A stretch of DNA of 64,000 bases. Origin: Streptomyces sp. CHD11 (GTDB lineage Bacteria; Actinomycetota; Actinomycetes; Streptomycetales; Streptomycetaceae). The notes beneath the pieces were generated by a model, which was given only the letters and a program-made list of their open reading frames with translations, made no database searches and had not been told where the DNA came from. This document shows, piece after piece, positions 9,114 through 17,782 of this stretch (position 1 is its first letter; each line of letters opens with the position of its first letter). Both the position numbers and the translations under genes were made by a program. Location of the stretch: the NCBI RefSeq assembly GCF_018638295.1, contig NZ_JABTTS010000008.1, forward strand, positions 117,775-181,774, written 5' to 3'.

Positions 9114-10171
9114 CCGGAACCGACCACGCGCACACCCGGCGCCGCCCGCTGACCGGGCCGCTGCTCAAGTCACTCGTCTTCGTGGTGGTCACCGCCCTCG
9201 CCACCACCGTGCTCGGCCTCGGCGTCGCCGGCAGCGGTGCCGGCACCGGGGGCGGCCGCACCTACAAGGCCCTGTTCACCGACGTCACCGGCCTCATGGC
9301 CGGCGACAGCGTACGGATCTCCGGGGTGGCGGTGGGCGAGGTGACCGGCGTACGCGTCGTCCAACGGCGCATCGCGGAGGTCACCTTCACGGTGCGCGAC
9401 GACCGCGGGCTGCCCCATTCGACCACCGCAGCCGTGAAGTACCTCAACATGGTCGGCCAGCGCTACGTCTCCCTCGGCCGCGGCAGCGGCGACCTCACCG
9501 GCACCCTCGAGGAGGGCGGCACCGTGCCGCTGGAGCGCACCACCCCCGCGCTCGACCTGACCCTGCTCTTCAACGGCTTCAAACCGCTGTTCGAAGGGCT
9601 CTCCCCGAAGGACGTCAACGCCCTCGCCGGCTCGATCGTGCAGGTCCTCCAGGGCGAGGGAGCCACCGTCGACAGCCTGATCCGCCACATCGGCTCGCTC
9701 AGCACGACCGTCGCCGCCAAGGACAAGGTCATCGGCCAGGTCGTCGAGAACCTCACCACCGTCCTGGACACCCTCAACGACCGTGAGGACAGCTTCGACG
9801 ACCTCGTCGTCACCCTGCAGGAACTCGTCACCGGGTTCGACAAGGACCGCAAACCCCTCGGCAAGGCCGTCGCGGCCATGGGCGACCTGACCACCGTCAC
9901 CGCCGATCTCCTCGAGGACGGACGCGCACCCCTCAAGCGGGACATCCGGGAACTGGGCCGGCTCTCCGAGAACCTCGGCGCACACACCCCGCAGATCGAG
10001 GACTTCCTGAGACGCACCCCCGCCAAGATGACCGCCCTGGCCCGCCTGTCCTCCTACGGATCGTGGTTCAACCTCTACCTCTGCGAGGCACGCGTGAGCG
10101 GAGTGACCACCTCCGACGACTCCGAACCGCCGACCGGCATCGCGATCACCGAATCGAGGTGCGGCGGATGA
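9110..10171 (+). CDS. mceB: MceB-position substrate-binding protein
   Basis: 353 aa. N-terminal anchor at about 18-42, MlaD/Mce domain at about 48-125 with the signature GDSVRISGVAVGEVTGV, and a helical region ending near residue 320. The C-terminus contains the pair of cysteines often seen in MceB/C/F paralogues (LYLCEARV and SRCGG). Starts and stops overlap the neighbours by 4 nt, which implies translational coupling and matched amounts of the subunits. Confidence 0.9.
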   Translation: MTGTDHAHTRRRPLTGPLLKSLVFVVVTALATTVLGLGVAGSGAGTGGGRTYKALFTDVTGLMAGDSVRISGVAVGEVTGVRVVQRRIAEVTFTVRDDRGLPHSTTAAVKYLNMVGQRYVSLGRGSGDLTGTLEEGGTVPLERTTPALDLTLLFNGFKPLFEGLSPKDVNALAGSIVQVLQGEGATVDSLIRHIGSLSTTVAAKDKVIGQVVENLTTVLDTLNDREDSFDDLVVTLQELVTGFDKDRKPLGKAVAAMGDLTTVTADLLEDGRAPLKRDIRELGRLSENLGAHTPQIEDFLRRTPAKMTALARLSSYGSWFNLYLCEARVSGVTTSDDSEPPTGIAITESRCGG

Positions 10172-11208
10172 CGCGCCCGCGCTTCACACCCGTCAGGGAA
10201 CGCAACCCCGTCGCCGTCGGCGTCGCCGGCCTGCTCGCTCTCACCCTGCTGGGCGGCCTCGCCTACAGCGCGGACCGGCTCCCGTTCACCGGCGGCACCG
10301 CCTACAGCGCCGACTTCTCCGAGTCGGCGGGCCTGGACGAGGGCGACGAGGTGCGCATCGCCGGCGTCAAGGTCGGCAAGGTCACCGGCGTCGCGCTGGA
10401 CGGTGCCAGGGTGAAGGTCTCCTTCGAGGTCGAGGAGGCCTGGCTCGGCAACCGCACGACCGCCGCCATCGCCATCAAGACCGTCCTCGGCGACAAGTAC
10501 CTGGCGCTCGACCCGCTCGGCTCCGGCCGGCAGGACCCCGGCGACCGCATCCCGCTGGCCCGCACCACCTCCCCCTACGACGTGACGCAGGCCTTCCAGG
10601 ACCTCAGCGGCACCGTCGACGACATCGACACCCGGCGGCTCGCGGAGAGCTTCGCGACCATCTCCGACACCTTCGAGGACTCCCCGCCCCATGTGAGCAA
10701 GGCCGCCACCGGACTGTCCGACCTGTCCCGGTCCGTCTCCGAGCGGGACGCCGAGCTCTCCCGGCTCCTCAAGGGCAGCGCCCGGTTCACCAAGACGCTG
10801 GAGAACAGGAAGTCCAGCTTCGAGACCCTCATCGAGGACGGCGGCTCCCTGCTCGGCGAGCTGCGCAACCGGCGCACCGCCATCCGCGCCCTGCTCAAGG
10901 GCAGCCGGGATCTGGGCACCGAACTGGGCGGCCTGGTCAAGGACAACGAGAAGCAGCTCGGTCCCACTCTGAAGGCCCTCGGCCGGGTGACCGGCGTCCT
11001 GGAGAAGAACAACACCCAGCTCGGCAAGACCCTCGCACTGGTCGGCCCGTACTACCGCCTGATGGGCAACACCCTCGGCAGCGGCCGCTGGTTCGACAAC
11101 TATCTCTGCGGTGTCGTGCCCCGCGACTACCTGCCCGAGACCTCCCAGCCCGAGACCGGATGCCTGCCGCCGAAACAGCAGGCGGCGGCCGAGGGGAGCG
11201 GTGAGTGA
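10168..11208 (+). CDS. mceC: MceC-position substrate-binding protein
   Basis: 346 aa, started at the ATG that overlaps the upstream stop (ATGA); an earlier ATG at 10063 in the same frame lies inside the upstream gene and would break the family N-terminus. One membrane segment at about 12-32 is followed by the Mce domain (SAGLDEGDEVRIAGVKVGKVTGV) and a long amphipathic helical part. The C-terminus has the conserved WFDNYLCG motif and a second Cys in TGCLPP, which resembles mycobacterial MceC/D tails. Confidence 0.9.
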   Translation: MTRPRFTPVRERNPVAVGVAGLLALTLLGGLAYSADRLPFTGGTAYSADFSESAGLDEGDEVRIAGVKVGKVTGVALDGARVKVSFEVEEAWLGNRTTAAIAIKTVLGDKYLALDPLGSGRQDPGDRIPLARTTSPYDVTQAFQDLSGTVDDIDTRRLAESFATISDTFEDSPPHVSKAATGLSDLSRSVSERDAELSRLLKGSARFTKTLENRKSSFETLIEDGGSLLGELRNRRTAIRALLKGSRDLGTELGGLVKDNEKQLGPTLKALGRVTGVLEKNNTQLGKTLALVGPYYRLMGNTLGSGRWFDNYLCGVVPRDYLPETSQPETGCLPPKQQAAAEGSGE

Positions 11209-12233
11209 TGAGCCGACGCAGAAAGATCCTCACCGGTGCGCTCGCCCTCGTGGTGCTCGCCGCGGGCGGACTGGTCGCCGCATCGGCCCTCGCCTCCGAC
11301 GGCGTCCGCGTCACCGCCTACTTCGACCGCGCCGTCGGCGTCTACGCCGGGTCCGACCTGCGCGTCCTCGGGGTACGGGTCGGCGAGGTCGAGTCGGTGC
11401 GGCCCGAGGGCACCACCGTCCGCGTGGAACTCCGCCTGGACGAGGGGGTGAAGGTCCCCGAGGACGCGCGGGCCGTCGTCGTCGCGCCCAGCGTCGTCGC
11501 CGACCGCTATGTGCAGCTCACCCCCGCCCACAGCACGGGCCCCGCCCTCGCCGACGGCGCCGTACTGCCCGCCTCGCGCAACCGCGTCCCCGTCGAGATC
11601 GACCAGATCTACGACTCGATCACCGACCTCGGCAAGGCGCTCGGCCCGGACGGCGCCAACGCCGAGGGCGCCCTGTCCGAACTCCTGCGCACCGGCGCCG
11701 CCAACCTCGACGGCAACGGCGAGGCCATCGGGGACAGCGTCGAGGAGTTCGGCAAGGCGGCGAAGACCCTCGACGGCGGCAGCGGCGACCTGTTCAAGGC
11801 GCTCGGCAGCCTCCAGACCTTCACCACCATGCTCAAGAACAAGGACGGCGACGTACGCACCGCGCAGGAACGCCTGGACGAGGTCGTCGGCTTCTTCGCC
11901 GACAACAAGGACGATCTCACCGGCGCGCTCGAGGAACTCGGCAAGGCCCTCGGCCAGGTCAAGACCTTCATCGAGGACAACCGGGGCGAGCTGAAGAAGA
12001 ACGTCGACCGGCTCGTCCCCCTCACCCGGACCCTGGTCGAGCAACGCGCCTCGCTGGCCGAGGCGCTGGACGTGGCACCGCTGGCCGCGGGCAACGTCGT
12101 GAACGCCTACAACCCCGACACCCGCACCCTCGACGGCCGCGCCAACCTCAACGAGATCAGCATGGGCGGCCCGCTGCTGCCGCTGCCCGCCACGGGCGCC
12201 TCGCCGGCGGCCAGGGGCGAGGGGGAGAGATGA
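11208..12233 (+). CDS. mceD: MceD-position substrate-binding protein
   Basis: 341 aa. The ATG at 11208 overlaps the previous stop as TGATG; a GTG one codon earlier is an equally close alternative. An N-terminal anchor (about 7-27) precedes the Mce domain with YAGSDLRVLGVRVGEVESV, then about 200 residues of helix. The tail is short and lacks the cysteine pair of MceB and MceC. It is translationally coupled to both neighbours. Confidence 0.88.
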   Translation: MSRRRKILTGALALVVLAAGGLVAASALASDGVRVTAYFDRAVGVYAGSDLRVLGVRVGEVESVRPEGTTVRVELRLDEGVKVPEDARAVVVAPSVVADRYVQLTPAHSTGPALADGAVLPASRNRVPVEIDQIYDSITDLGKALGPDGANAEGALSELLRTGAANLDGNGEAIGDSVEEFGKAAKTLDGGSGDLFKALGSLQTFTTMLKNKDGDVRTAQERLDEVVGFFADNKDDLTGALEELGKALGQVKTFIEDNRGELKKNVDRLVPLTRTLVEQRASLAEALDVAPLAAGNVVNAYNPDTRTLDGRANLNEISMGGPLLPLPATGASPAARGEGER

Positions 12234-13597
12234 AGCGCGGCACACACGGCGCCGGCCGGTCCGCCACGACGTTCGGACGCGGCGTGTTCACCACGGGCCG
12301 GGCCGCCGGCCTCACCGCGGGAGCGCTGATCGCCCTCGGACTCGGCTTCACCCTGGCCGTCGGCGGGGTCGCCGCCGTACCGCGAGGCTTCGACGGCGTC
12401 GGGGACCTCCCACTGCCCGGCGGCGCCGACCTCGGCGACCGCCCCTACACCGTCACCGCGGAACTCGGCGACGTACTCAGTCTGGTCCCGCACTCCGCGG
12501 TACGGGTCAACGACGTGGCCGTCGGCCGGATCACCGGCATCGAACTCGGGGACGACGACGACTGGACGGCCCGCGTCACCATGGAGATCAACGGCGACGT
12601 CGCGCTGCCCGCCGACGCGAGTGCCCGGCTCGAACAGTCCAGTCTGCTGGGCGAGAAGTACATCCAGCTCATCGCGCCCGACGAGGACAGCGGCGGCGGC
12701 AGGCTGGCCGACGGAAGCGTCATCCCGCTCTCCCGCACCAGCCGCAACACCGAGGTGGAGGAGGTGTTCGGCGCGCTGTCCCTGCTCCTCAACGGCGGCG
12801 GCGTCAACCAGCTCAAGACCATCACCCGGGAACTCAACACGGCGCTCGGCGGACGGGAGCCCGAGGTCCGCTCCATGCTGAAGCGGGTCAACACCCTGGT
12901 GACCGACCTCGACGACCACCGGGGGGACATCACCGACGCCCTCGACGCCGTCAACCGTCTCTCCTCGACCCTCGCCCACCGCAAGGACGACGTCGGGACC
13001 GTCCTCACCGACCTCTCGCCCGGACTGAAGACGCTGGAGAGGCAGCGCGGCTCCCTGCTGACCATGCTGCGCTCCCTCGACACGCTCTCCGGCGTCGCCG
13101 TCGCCACCATCGACGCGAGCAAGGACGACATGATCGCCGACCTCAAGGCCATCGCGCCGACGCTGAAGGCGCTCGCCGACGCCGGCGCGGACCTGCCCGA
13201 CTCGCTCCAGGTGCTGCTCACCTTCCCGTTCACCGACGAGGTGCTGAGCGGGGTGAAGGGCGACTACCTCAACGCGTATCTGAGCATGGTCGCCGTGCCC
13301 GGGACCGAGGTGATCCCGCCGATCGCGGACCCGGCCGTCCCCTCGCCCGAGCCCACCTTCACGGTGGGCGGCGAGGCGGGCGCGGCCGGGAAGAAGCGGT
13401 CTTCCACGGCGGACGACGGCGCGGCCACGGGCCGGGGCTCCGGGGCGCCGCCCGCCTCGTCACCCGCCCCCTCGTCGTCCGCCGCGCCGCCGTCACCGTC
13501 GCGCGCGTCCTCGCCGCTCCCGCTGCCTGCCGTGTCCGCTTCCACCGGAACCGCGGACCACGCGCCGGCGTCCCCGGAGGGCGGTGAGAACAGGTGA
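12230..13597 (+). CDS. mceE: MceE-position substrate-binding protein without a lipobox
   Basis: 455 aa from the ATG at 12230 inside the ATGA junction; the frame stays open far upstream, but only within mceD. An anchor helix at about 30-50 is followed by the Mce domain (VPHSAVRVNDVAVGRITGI) and the helical conduit part. The last 100 residues are a Ser/Ala/Pro-rich tail. In mycobacteria the fifth Mce protein is usually a lipoprotein (LprK-type), but no Cys follows the hydrophobic segment here, so this copy should be a transmembrane-anchored protein. Confidence 0.9.
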   Translation: MKRGTHGAGRSATTFGRGVFTTGRAAGLTAGALIALGLGFTLAVGGVAAVPRGFDGVGDLPLPGGADLGDRPYTVTAELGDVLSLVPHSAVRVNDVAVGRITGIELGDDDDWTARVTMEINGDVALPADASARLEQSSLLGEKYIQLIAPDEDSGGGRLADGSVIPLSRTSRNTEVEEVFGALSLLLNGGGVNQLKTITRELNTALGGREPEVRSMLKRVNTLVTDLDDHRGDITDALDAVNRLSSTLAHRKDDVGTVLTDLSPGLKTLERQRGSLLTMLRSLDTLSGVAVATIDASKDDMIADLKAIAPTLKALADAGADLPDSLQVLLTFPFTDEVLSGVKGDYLNAYLSMVAVPGTEVIPPIADPAVPSPEPTFTVGGEAGAAGKKRSSTADDGAATGRGSGAPPASSPAPSSSAAPPSPSRASSPLPLPAVSASTGTADHAPASPEGGENR

Positions 13598-14871
13598 TCA
13601 CCCTCGCCGTCCGGCTGAAGAACCTCGCCTTCCTCGTCGTCGCCGTCCTCGCCCTCTCCTACCTCGGCATCCGCTACGCCGACCTCGGCCGTTTCGTCGG
13701 AGTCGCCGACTACTACACCGTGGACGTGCAACTCCCGCGCACAGGCGGACTGTTCACTCACTCGGACGTGACCTACCGAGGCGTCTCGGTGGGCCGCGTC
13801 GGCCCGATCGACCTGACCGCCGACGGCGTCGTCGCCGAACTGAGGATCAAGAAGTCCGCCCCCCGCATCCCCGCCGACACCAAGGCCGTGGTCGCCGGGC
13901 TCTCCGCCGTGGGCGAGCAGTACATCGACCTGCGGCCGGAGAGCGACGGTTCCCCCTACCTCACCGACGGCACCCGTGTCGAACAGGCCGACACACAGGT
14001 GCCCGCCCCGGTCACGGACGTCCTCACCAGCGTCGACGACCTCGCGAACTCCGTCCCGCTGGACGACCTGCGCACGGTCGTCGACGAGATGGGCAAGGCC
14101 TTCGAAGGGCACGGCGACGACCTCCAGGTGCTGCTCGACAGCGGCAGCGACTTCGTCGAGGCCGCCGACCGCGCCCTGCCGTCCACCACCCTGCTCATCA
14201 ACGACGCCGAGACGGTCCTGCGCACCCAGGCAGAGGAGGCCGAGGCCATCCGGGGCTTCGCCGTGGGAGCGGAGGAACTGGCCCGTGCCCTCAAGGGCTC
14301 CGACGCCGATCTGCGCCGTCTCCTCGCGGTCACCCCCGAGGCCGCCACCCAGGTCAGCGGCGTACTGCGGGACCTCGACCCGAGCCTCGGCGTCGTGCTC
14401 GCGAATCTGCTCACCACCGCCGAGGTCGCCGTCACCCGGCAGCGCGGCATGGAGGAACTCCTCGTGACGTATCCGGCGGCCGTCGCCGTCGGCTCCACCG
14501 CCGTCGACGGAGGGAAGCTGAACGTCGGCCTGGCCGTCACCTTTTTCGACCCCCTGCCCTGCACCGCCGGATACGGCGCCACGCGCTACCGCAACGGCCT
14601 CGACCTCGGCACCGCACCCGCCCTGAACACCGGCGCGGCCTGCACCGCCCCGGCGGCGGAAGGATCGAACGTACGCGGCTCGGCGAACGCCCCGAAGGGC
14701 GGACCCGTGCCCGAGCCGGCCAGGCCGGGTTCCCTGCCCTCGGGCAGCGGCGCGCCGGCCGGGAACGGGGCCGCGGCCCTTCCCGGCGCACTCGCCCTGC
14801 CCGGACAGAGCGGCGAGGCACCGCGGGACCTGACGCGCATCCTCGCCCCGGCCGCCGGCGGTACGCGATGA
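13594..14871 (+). CDS. mceF: MceF-position substrate-binding protein
   Basis: 425 aa, GTG start in a GTGA overlap. The anchor helix lies at about 8-25, the Mce domain at about 38-115 (GLFTHSDVTYRGVSVGRVGPI) and the helical part to about 330, with the typical F-type end PLPCTAGYGATRYRNGLD and a second cysteine about 30 residues later. A Pro/Gly/Ala-rich tail closes the protein. It is the sixth and last Mce paralogue, directly followed by Mce-associated genes. Confidence 0.9.
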   Translation: MITLAVRLKNLAFLVVAVLALSYLGIRYADLGRFVGVADYYTVDVQLPRTGGLFTHSDVTYRGVSVGRVGPIDLTADGVVAELRIKKSAPRIPADTKAVVAGLSAVGEQYIDLRPESDGSPYLTDGTRVEQADTQVPAPVTDVLTSVDDLANSVPLDDLRTVVDEMGKAFEGHGDDLQVLLDSGSDFVEAADRALPSTTLLINDAETVLRTQAEEAEAIRGFAVGAEELARALKGSDADLRRLLAVTPEAATQVSGVLRDLDPSLGVVLANLLTTAEVAVTRQRGMEELLVTYPAAVAVGSTAVDGGKLNVGLAVTFFDPLPCTAGYGATRYRNGLDLGTAPALNTGAACTAPAAEGSNVRGSANAPKGGPVPEPARPGSLPSGSGAPAGNGAAALPGALALPGQSGEAPRDLTRILAPAAGGTR

Positions 14872-15383
14872 GGCGGGCCCGGGTCCTCGCCGGAGCGGGA
14901 CTCGCGCTGGCCCTCGCCTTCTGCGGCACCGGTGCGTGGACCTACGACCAGGCGCGCACCGACGACTCGCTCGCCTACGGCCGGGAGCGGGACGAGGCGC
15001 TCGCCGACGGACGCGCGGCCGTCTCCGTACTCACCACGCTCGACGCCTCCACCCGGCAGCGGGCGGAGCGGAGCATCCGGGACTGGCGCGACGCCTCCAC
15101 CGGACCGCTGCGCAGGGAACTGGGCGCCACCGGGGCCGGGACGGGAACCTCGGCGCGCGGCACGGTCACCGACGCCGCCCTCACCGCGCTCGACACCCGG
15201 TCCGGCACGGCCAAGCTGATCGCCACCGTCCGCGTCGAGGTCACCCCGGCCGGCACGAAGAAGCCGGCCACCGACCGCAAACGCCTGGAGGCGGTCCTGG
15301 CCCGCACGGGCGAGGACGAGTGGAAGGTGAAGGCACTGAGTGCCGTACCGGTCGAGGGCGAGAGGGAGACCAGAGACCGATGA
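14868..15383 (+). CDS. Mce-associated membrane protein 1
   Basis: 171 aa, ATGA overlap with mceF. A single N-terminal membrane helix (about 5-24) is followed by a predicted extracytoplasmic alpha+beta domain of NTF2-like shape, as in Mce-associated (Mas/Mam) proteins. A conserved SVLTTLDASTRQRAERSIRDW segment sits early in the domain; it aligns in position with NLNTLDHRDVNQGLDLW in the third member, so those two form a subfamily. Mas proteins in mycobacteria stabilise the Mce complex; the same role is inferred here. Confidence 0.85.
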   Translation: MRRARVLAGAGLALALAFCGTGAWTYDQARTDDSLAYGRERDEALADGRAAVSVLTTLDASTRQRAERSIRDWRDASTGPLRRELGATGAGTGTSARGTVTDAALTALDTRSGTAKLIATVRVEVTPAGTKKPATDRKRLEAVLARTGEDEWKVKALSAVPVEGERETRDR

Positions 15384-16138
15384 CACCGACATGGCTGCCG
15401 CGCCGGGGCGGCTCACCGAAACCCGCCGGCCCGGGGAACGCCGCACCCGCGGCGCCGGACCTCGCGAGCACGCTCCCGGAGGGCGCCGCCACCGGGAACG
15501 AGGGCCCGGGGGGCGCGGGCCCGGAGGGTGAGGGCCCGGAGGCGGGGAGCCGCGAGGGCGGGAAGCGCGGGAGCGAGGACACCGAGGCCGGGCGGGCCGA
15601 GGGCGCACCCGGCGACGCCCCCGCCCGCCGCCTGCCGGAGGGCCGCCTGCGGCGGGCCGCCGCGGGCGGGGTCGCCGTGGCCCTCGTCCTCGGCGGCTGC
15701 GGCTTCTTCTACGCGGCGCACCAGCTGAGGTCGGCCGCGCCCGCACAGAACCGGGCGCTCACCGACACCGAGGCCACCACCCGCGTCGCGGGAGACGTCG
15801 GCAACGCCCTCGCCCGTGTCTTCTCCTACACGCCGGACGGCACCGCGGCCGCCGAACGCTCCGCGCGCACCGTCCTCGACGGCCGCGCCGCCCGCCAGTA
15901 CGCGACTCTCTTCGACCGTGTCCGCGACGACCTCACCGAGCAGCGCCTCACCCTGAGCACCCGGGCCGTGCGCACCGGAGTGGTCGAACTCGACGGCGAC
16001 AGGGCCCGCCTGCTGGTCTTCCTCGACCAGACCTCCCGCCGGGGCGCGGCCGGGGTCAGCACCGCGGCGGCCCAGCTCACGGTCACCGCACGGCTCGAGG
16101 GAGACCGGTGGCGGATCGTCGACATCAAGGCCCGCTGA
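15380..16138 (+). CDS. Mce-associated membrane protein 2
   Basis: 252 aa. A disordered Gly/Glu/Pro-rich cytoplasmic head of about 85 residues precedes one membrane helix (AGGVAVALVLGGCGFFYAAH) and an NTF2-like extracytoplasmic domain with ALARVFSYTPD and an ending GDRWRIVDIKAR. The same architecture is seen in the fourth member, so these two form the second subfamily. ATGA overlap upstream and TGATG overlap downstream. Confidence 0.85.
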   Translation: MTPTWLPRRGGSPKPAGPGNAAPAAPDLASTLPEGAATGNEGPGGAGPEGEGPEAGSREGGKRGSEDTEAGRAEGAPGDAPARRLPEGRLRRAAAGGVAVALVLGGCGFFYAAHQLRSAAPAQNRALTDTEATTRVAGDVGNALARVFSYTPDGTAAAERSARTVLDGRAARQYATLFDRVRDDLTEQRLTLSTRAVRTGVVELDGDRARLLVFLDQTSRRGAAGVSTAAAQLTVTARLEGDRWRIVDIKAR

Positions 16139-16713
16139 TGAAGCGCGGGAGACTGGAGCACCCCATGGAACGCGCGGTTCGCCCCCTTCTCACCAGCCGC
16201 CACCGGCCACTCGTGGTCCTGGCTCTCACCCTCGCCCTCGTCGCGGGCGGCTTCGCGGCGTGGGCGGGCCAGGACTGGTACCGGGCGGCCCACGACGACC
16301 GGGCAGCCTACGCCGCGCAGCGGGACGCGGCCCTCACCGCCGGGGAGCAGGCCGTGCAGAACCTCAACACGCTCGACCACCGCGACGTGAACCAGGGACT
16401 CGACCTCTGGGAGTCCTCGACCACCGGCGAACTGCACGAGCAACTGACGTCCGGCAGGTCCGAGTTCGCCGAGCAGGTGAAGGAGGCGGAGACGGTCAGC
16501 ACCGCCCGGGTGCTGTCGGGCGCCGTCACCGAACTCGACGACCGGGCCGGCCGCGCCCGGGTGCTGGTCGCCCTGCGCGTCACCGTCGAGGCGTCCGACG
16601 GGGAGCGGAGCGACAAGGACAGCCGCATGCTCGGCGAACTCACCCGGACCGGGGGCCGGTGGAAGCTGAGCGCCCTGGGCCAGGCGCCCGTGGGCGGCAC
16701 ACCGGCCGGATGA
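16138..16713 (+). CDS. Mce-associated membrane protein 3
   Basis: 191 aa from the ATG that overlaps the previous stop; an in-frame ATG at 16165 has a better spaced GGAG and may be the real start. A membrane helix (LVVLALTLALVAGGFAAWAG) is followed by an NTF2-like domain ending GGRWKLSALGQAPVGG. Paralogous to the first member. Part of the mce transcript. Confidence 0.83.
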   Translation: MKRGRLEHPMERAVRPLLTSRHRPLVVLALTLALVAGGFAAWAGQDWYRAAHDDRAAYAAQRDAALTAGEQAVQNLNTLDHRDVNQGLDLWESSTTGELHEQLTSGRSEFAEQVKEAETVSTARVLSGAVTELDDRAGRARVLVALRVTVEASDGERSDKDSRMLGELTRTGGRWKLSALGQAPVGGTPAG

Positions 16714-16761
16714 CCGGTCCCGTACCGCAGGAGCCGGCCGCAGCGAGGAGGACACCGCACC

Positions 16762-17505
16762 ATGTCGACGACCCGTCACCACATCAACCGCCAGCGGCGC
16801 CGTCAGGCCCGCGAGCCCCAGCCCGCCGCCCCCGCCACCGGACGTCCGCAGAGCGGGGGAGGCCGGACCGGTACCCGAGGCACGGCCGTCCTGCCCCCCG
16901 CGGACACCCCGCCCTCGTCCCCGGACCCGGAGGCCGGGCCGGACGCCGCCGGAGGGGAGGAGACCGGCCGGCTCCGCCCGCGCCGCACCCTCGGTCCGGT
17001 GGCGCTCTGCGCGCTGACGCTGTTGCTCGGTGTCTTCGCGGGCTGGGCGCACGCGGAGGCCGAGGCGCTGCGCGCCGACCCCGCGCGGAGCAACACCGCG
17101 CTGACCGACCTCGCCCGCACCAGCGAGATCAAGGGACAGGCGGCCAAGGCCGTCGACCGGCTCTTCTCCTACGATCACGCCGACCCCGGCGCGCACCAGA
17201 AGGCCGCGCGGGACCTCCTGACAGGGAAGGCGGCCGACCAGCACCGGGACCTGCTCGCCGATGTCCGCGAGCGGGCCGACCGGCAGAAGGCGGTCATCAC
17301 CACGACGGCCACCGAGACGGCGGTCGAGCGGATCGACGGCGACCGGGCCCGGGTTCTCGTCTACGCCGACCAGAGCAGCGTCGCCACCGCCGGGAACAAG
17401 GCCGCGCAGGACGAGGGCGTGTACGCGGCGGCGATGCTCGCCGTGGACGTCGTACACCGCGACGGACGCTGGCTGGTCTCCGCCATCGACACCTTCGGCC
17501 GCTGA
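16762..17505 (+). CDS. Mce-associated membrane protein 4
   Basis: 247 aa. A basic, Pro-rich head of about 75 residues, one membrane helix (LGPVALCALTLLLGVFAGWAHA) and an extracytoplasmic domain with AVDRLFSYDHAD and the ending DGRWLVSAIDTFGR, paralogous to the second member. GAGGAGG precedes the ATG by about 11 nt. A 48-bp spacer separates it from the third member, the largest gap in the operon. Probably the last gene of the mce operon; the tandem repeat region follows 75 bp later. Confidence 0.83.
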   Translation: MSTTRHHINRQRRRQAREPQPAAPATGRPQSGGGRTGTRGTAVLPPADTPPSSPDPEAGPDAAGGEETGRLRPRRTLGPVALCALTLLLGVFAGWAHAEAEALRADPARSNTALTDLARTSEIKGQAAKAVDRLFSYDHADPGAHQKAARDLLTGKAADQHRDLLADVRERADRQKAVITTTATETAVERIDGDRARVLVYADQSSVATAGNKAAQDEGVYAAAMLAVDVVHRDGRWLVSAIDTFGR

Positions 17506-17580
17506 CCACCACGCGACCGGCTGCACCGACCGCTCCGCTGCTCCGACCGCTCCGACCGTACGACCGGACCCGCCGTGCAA

Positions 17581-17710
17581 CCGCTCCGACCGGACCCGCC
17601 GTGCAACCGCTCCGACCGGACCCGCCGTGCAACCGCTCCGACCGCACCCGCCGTGCAACCGCTCCGACCGCACCCGCCGTGCGACCGCTCCGACCGCACC
17701 CGCCGTACAA
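17581..17710. repeat. 26-bp tandem repeat, five units
   Basis: Five head-to-tail copies of a 26-bp unit beginning CCGCTCCGACCG and ending CCGTGCAA start at 17581, 17607, 17633, 17659 and 17685, with only a few substitutions and an imperfect partial copy before them. The array fills most of the 277-bp gap between the mce operon and the lytic transglycosylase gene. There are no spacers, so it is not a CRISPR. The unit length is not a multiple of three, which argues against coding. Confidence 0.9.
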
Positions 17711-17782
17711 CCGCACCGGCCGACGACCGCATCCACCGCCACACATCCCGCACCTCCCACGGAACCGACAGGAGTGACGACC

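Noticed and set aside
11111..12229. Long upstream extension of the mceE frame (828 codons in all)
   Set aside because: The extra 373 codons are an Arg-rich shadow lying within mceC and mceD; the ATG at 12230 in the ATGA junction gives the family N-terminus.
17581..17710. Array considered as CRISPR
   Set aside because: Units are adjacent without unique spacers, the unit is not a CRISPR-type repeat, and no cas genes are present.
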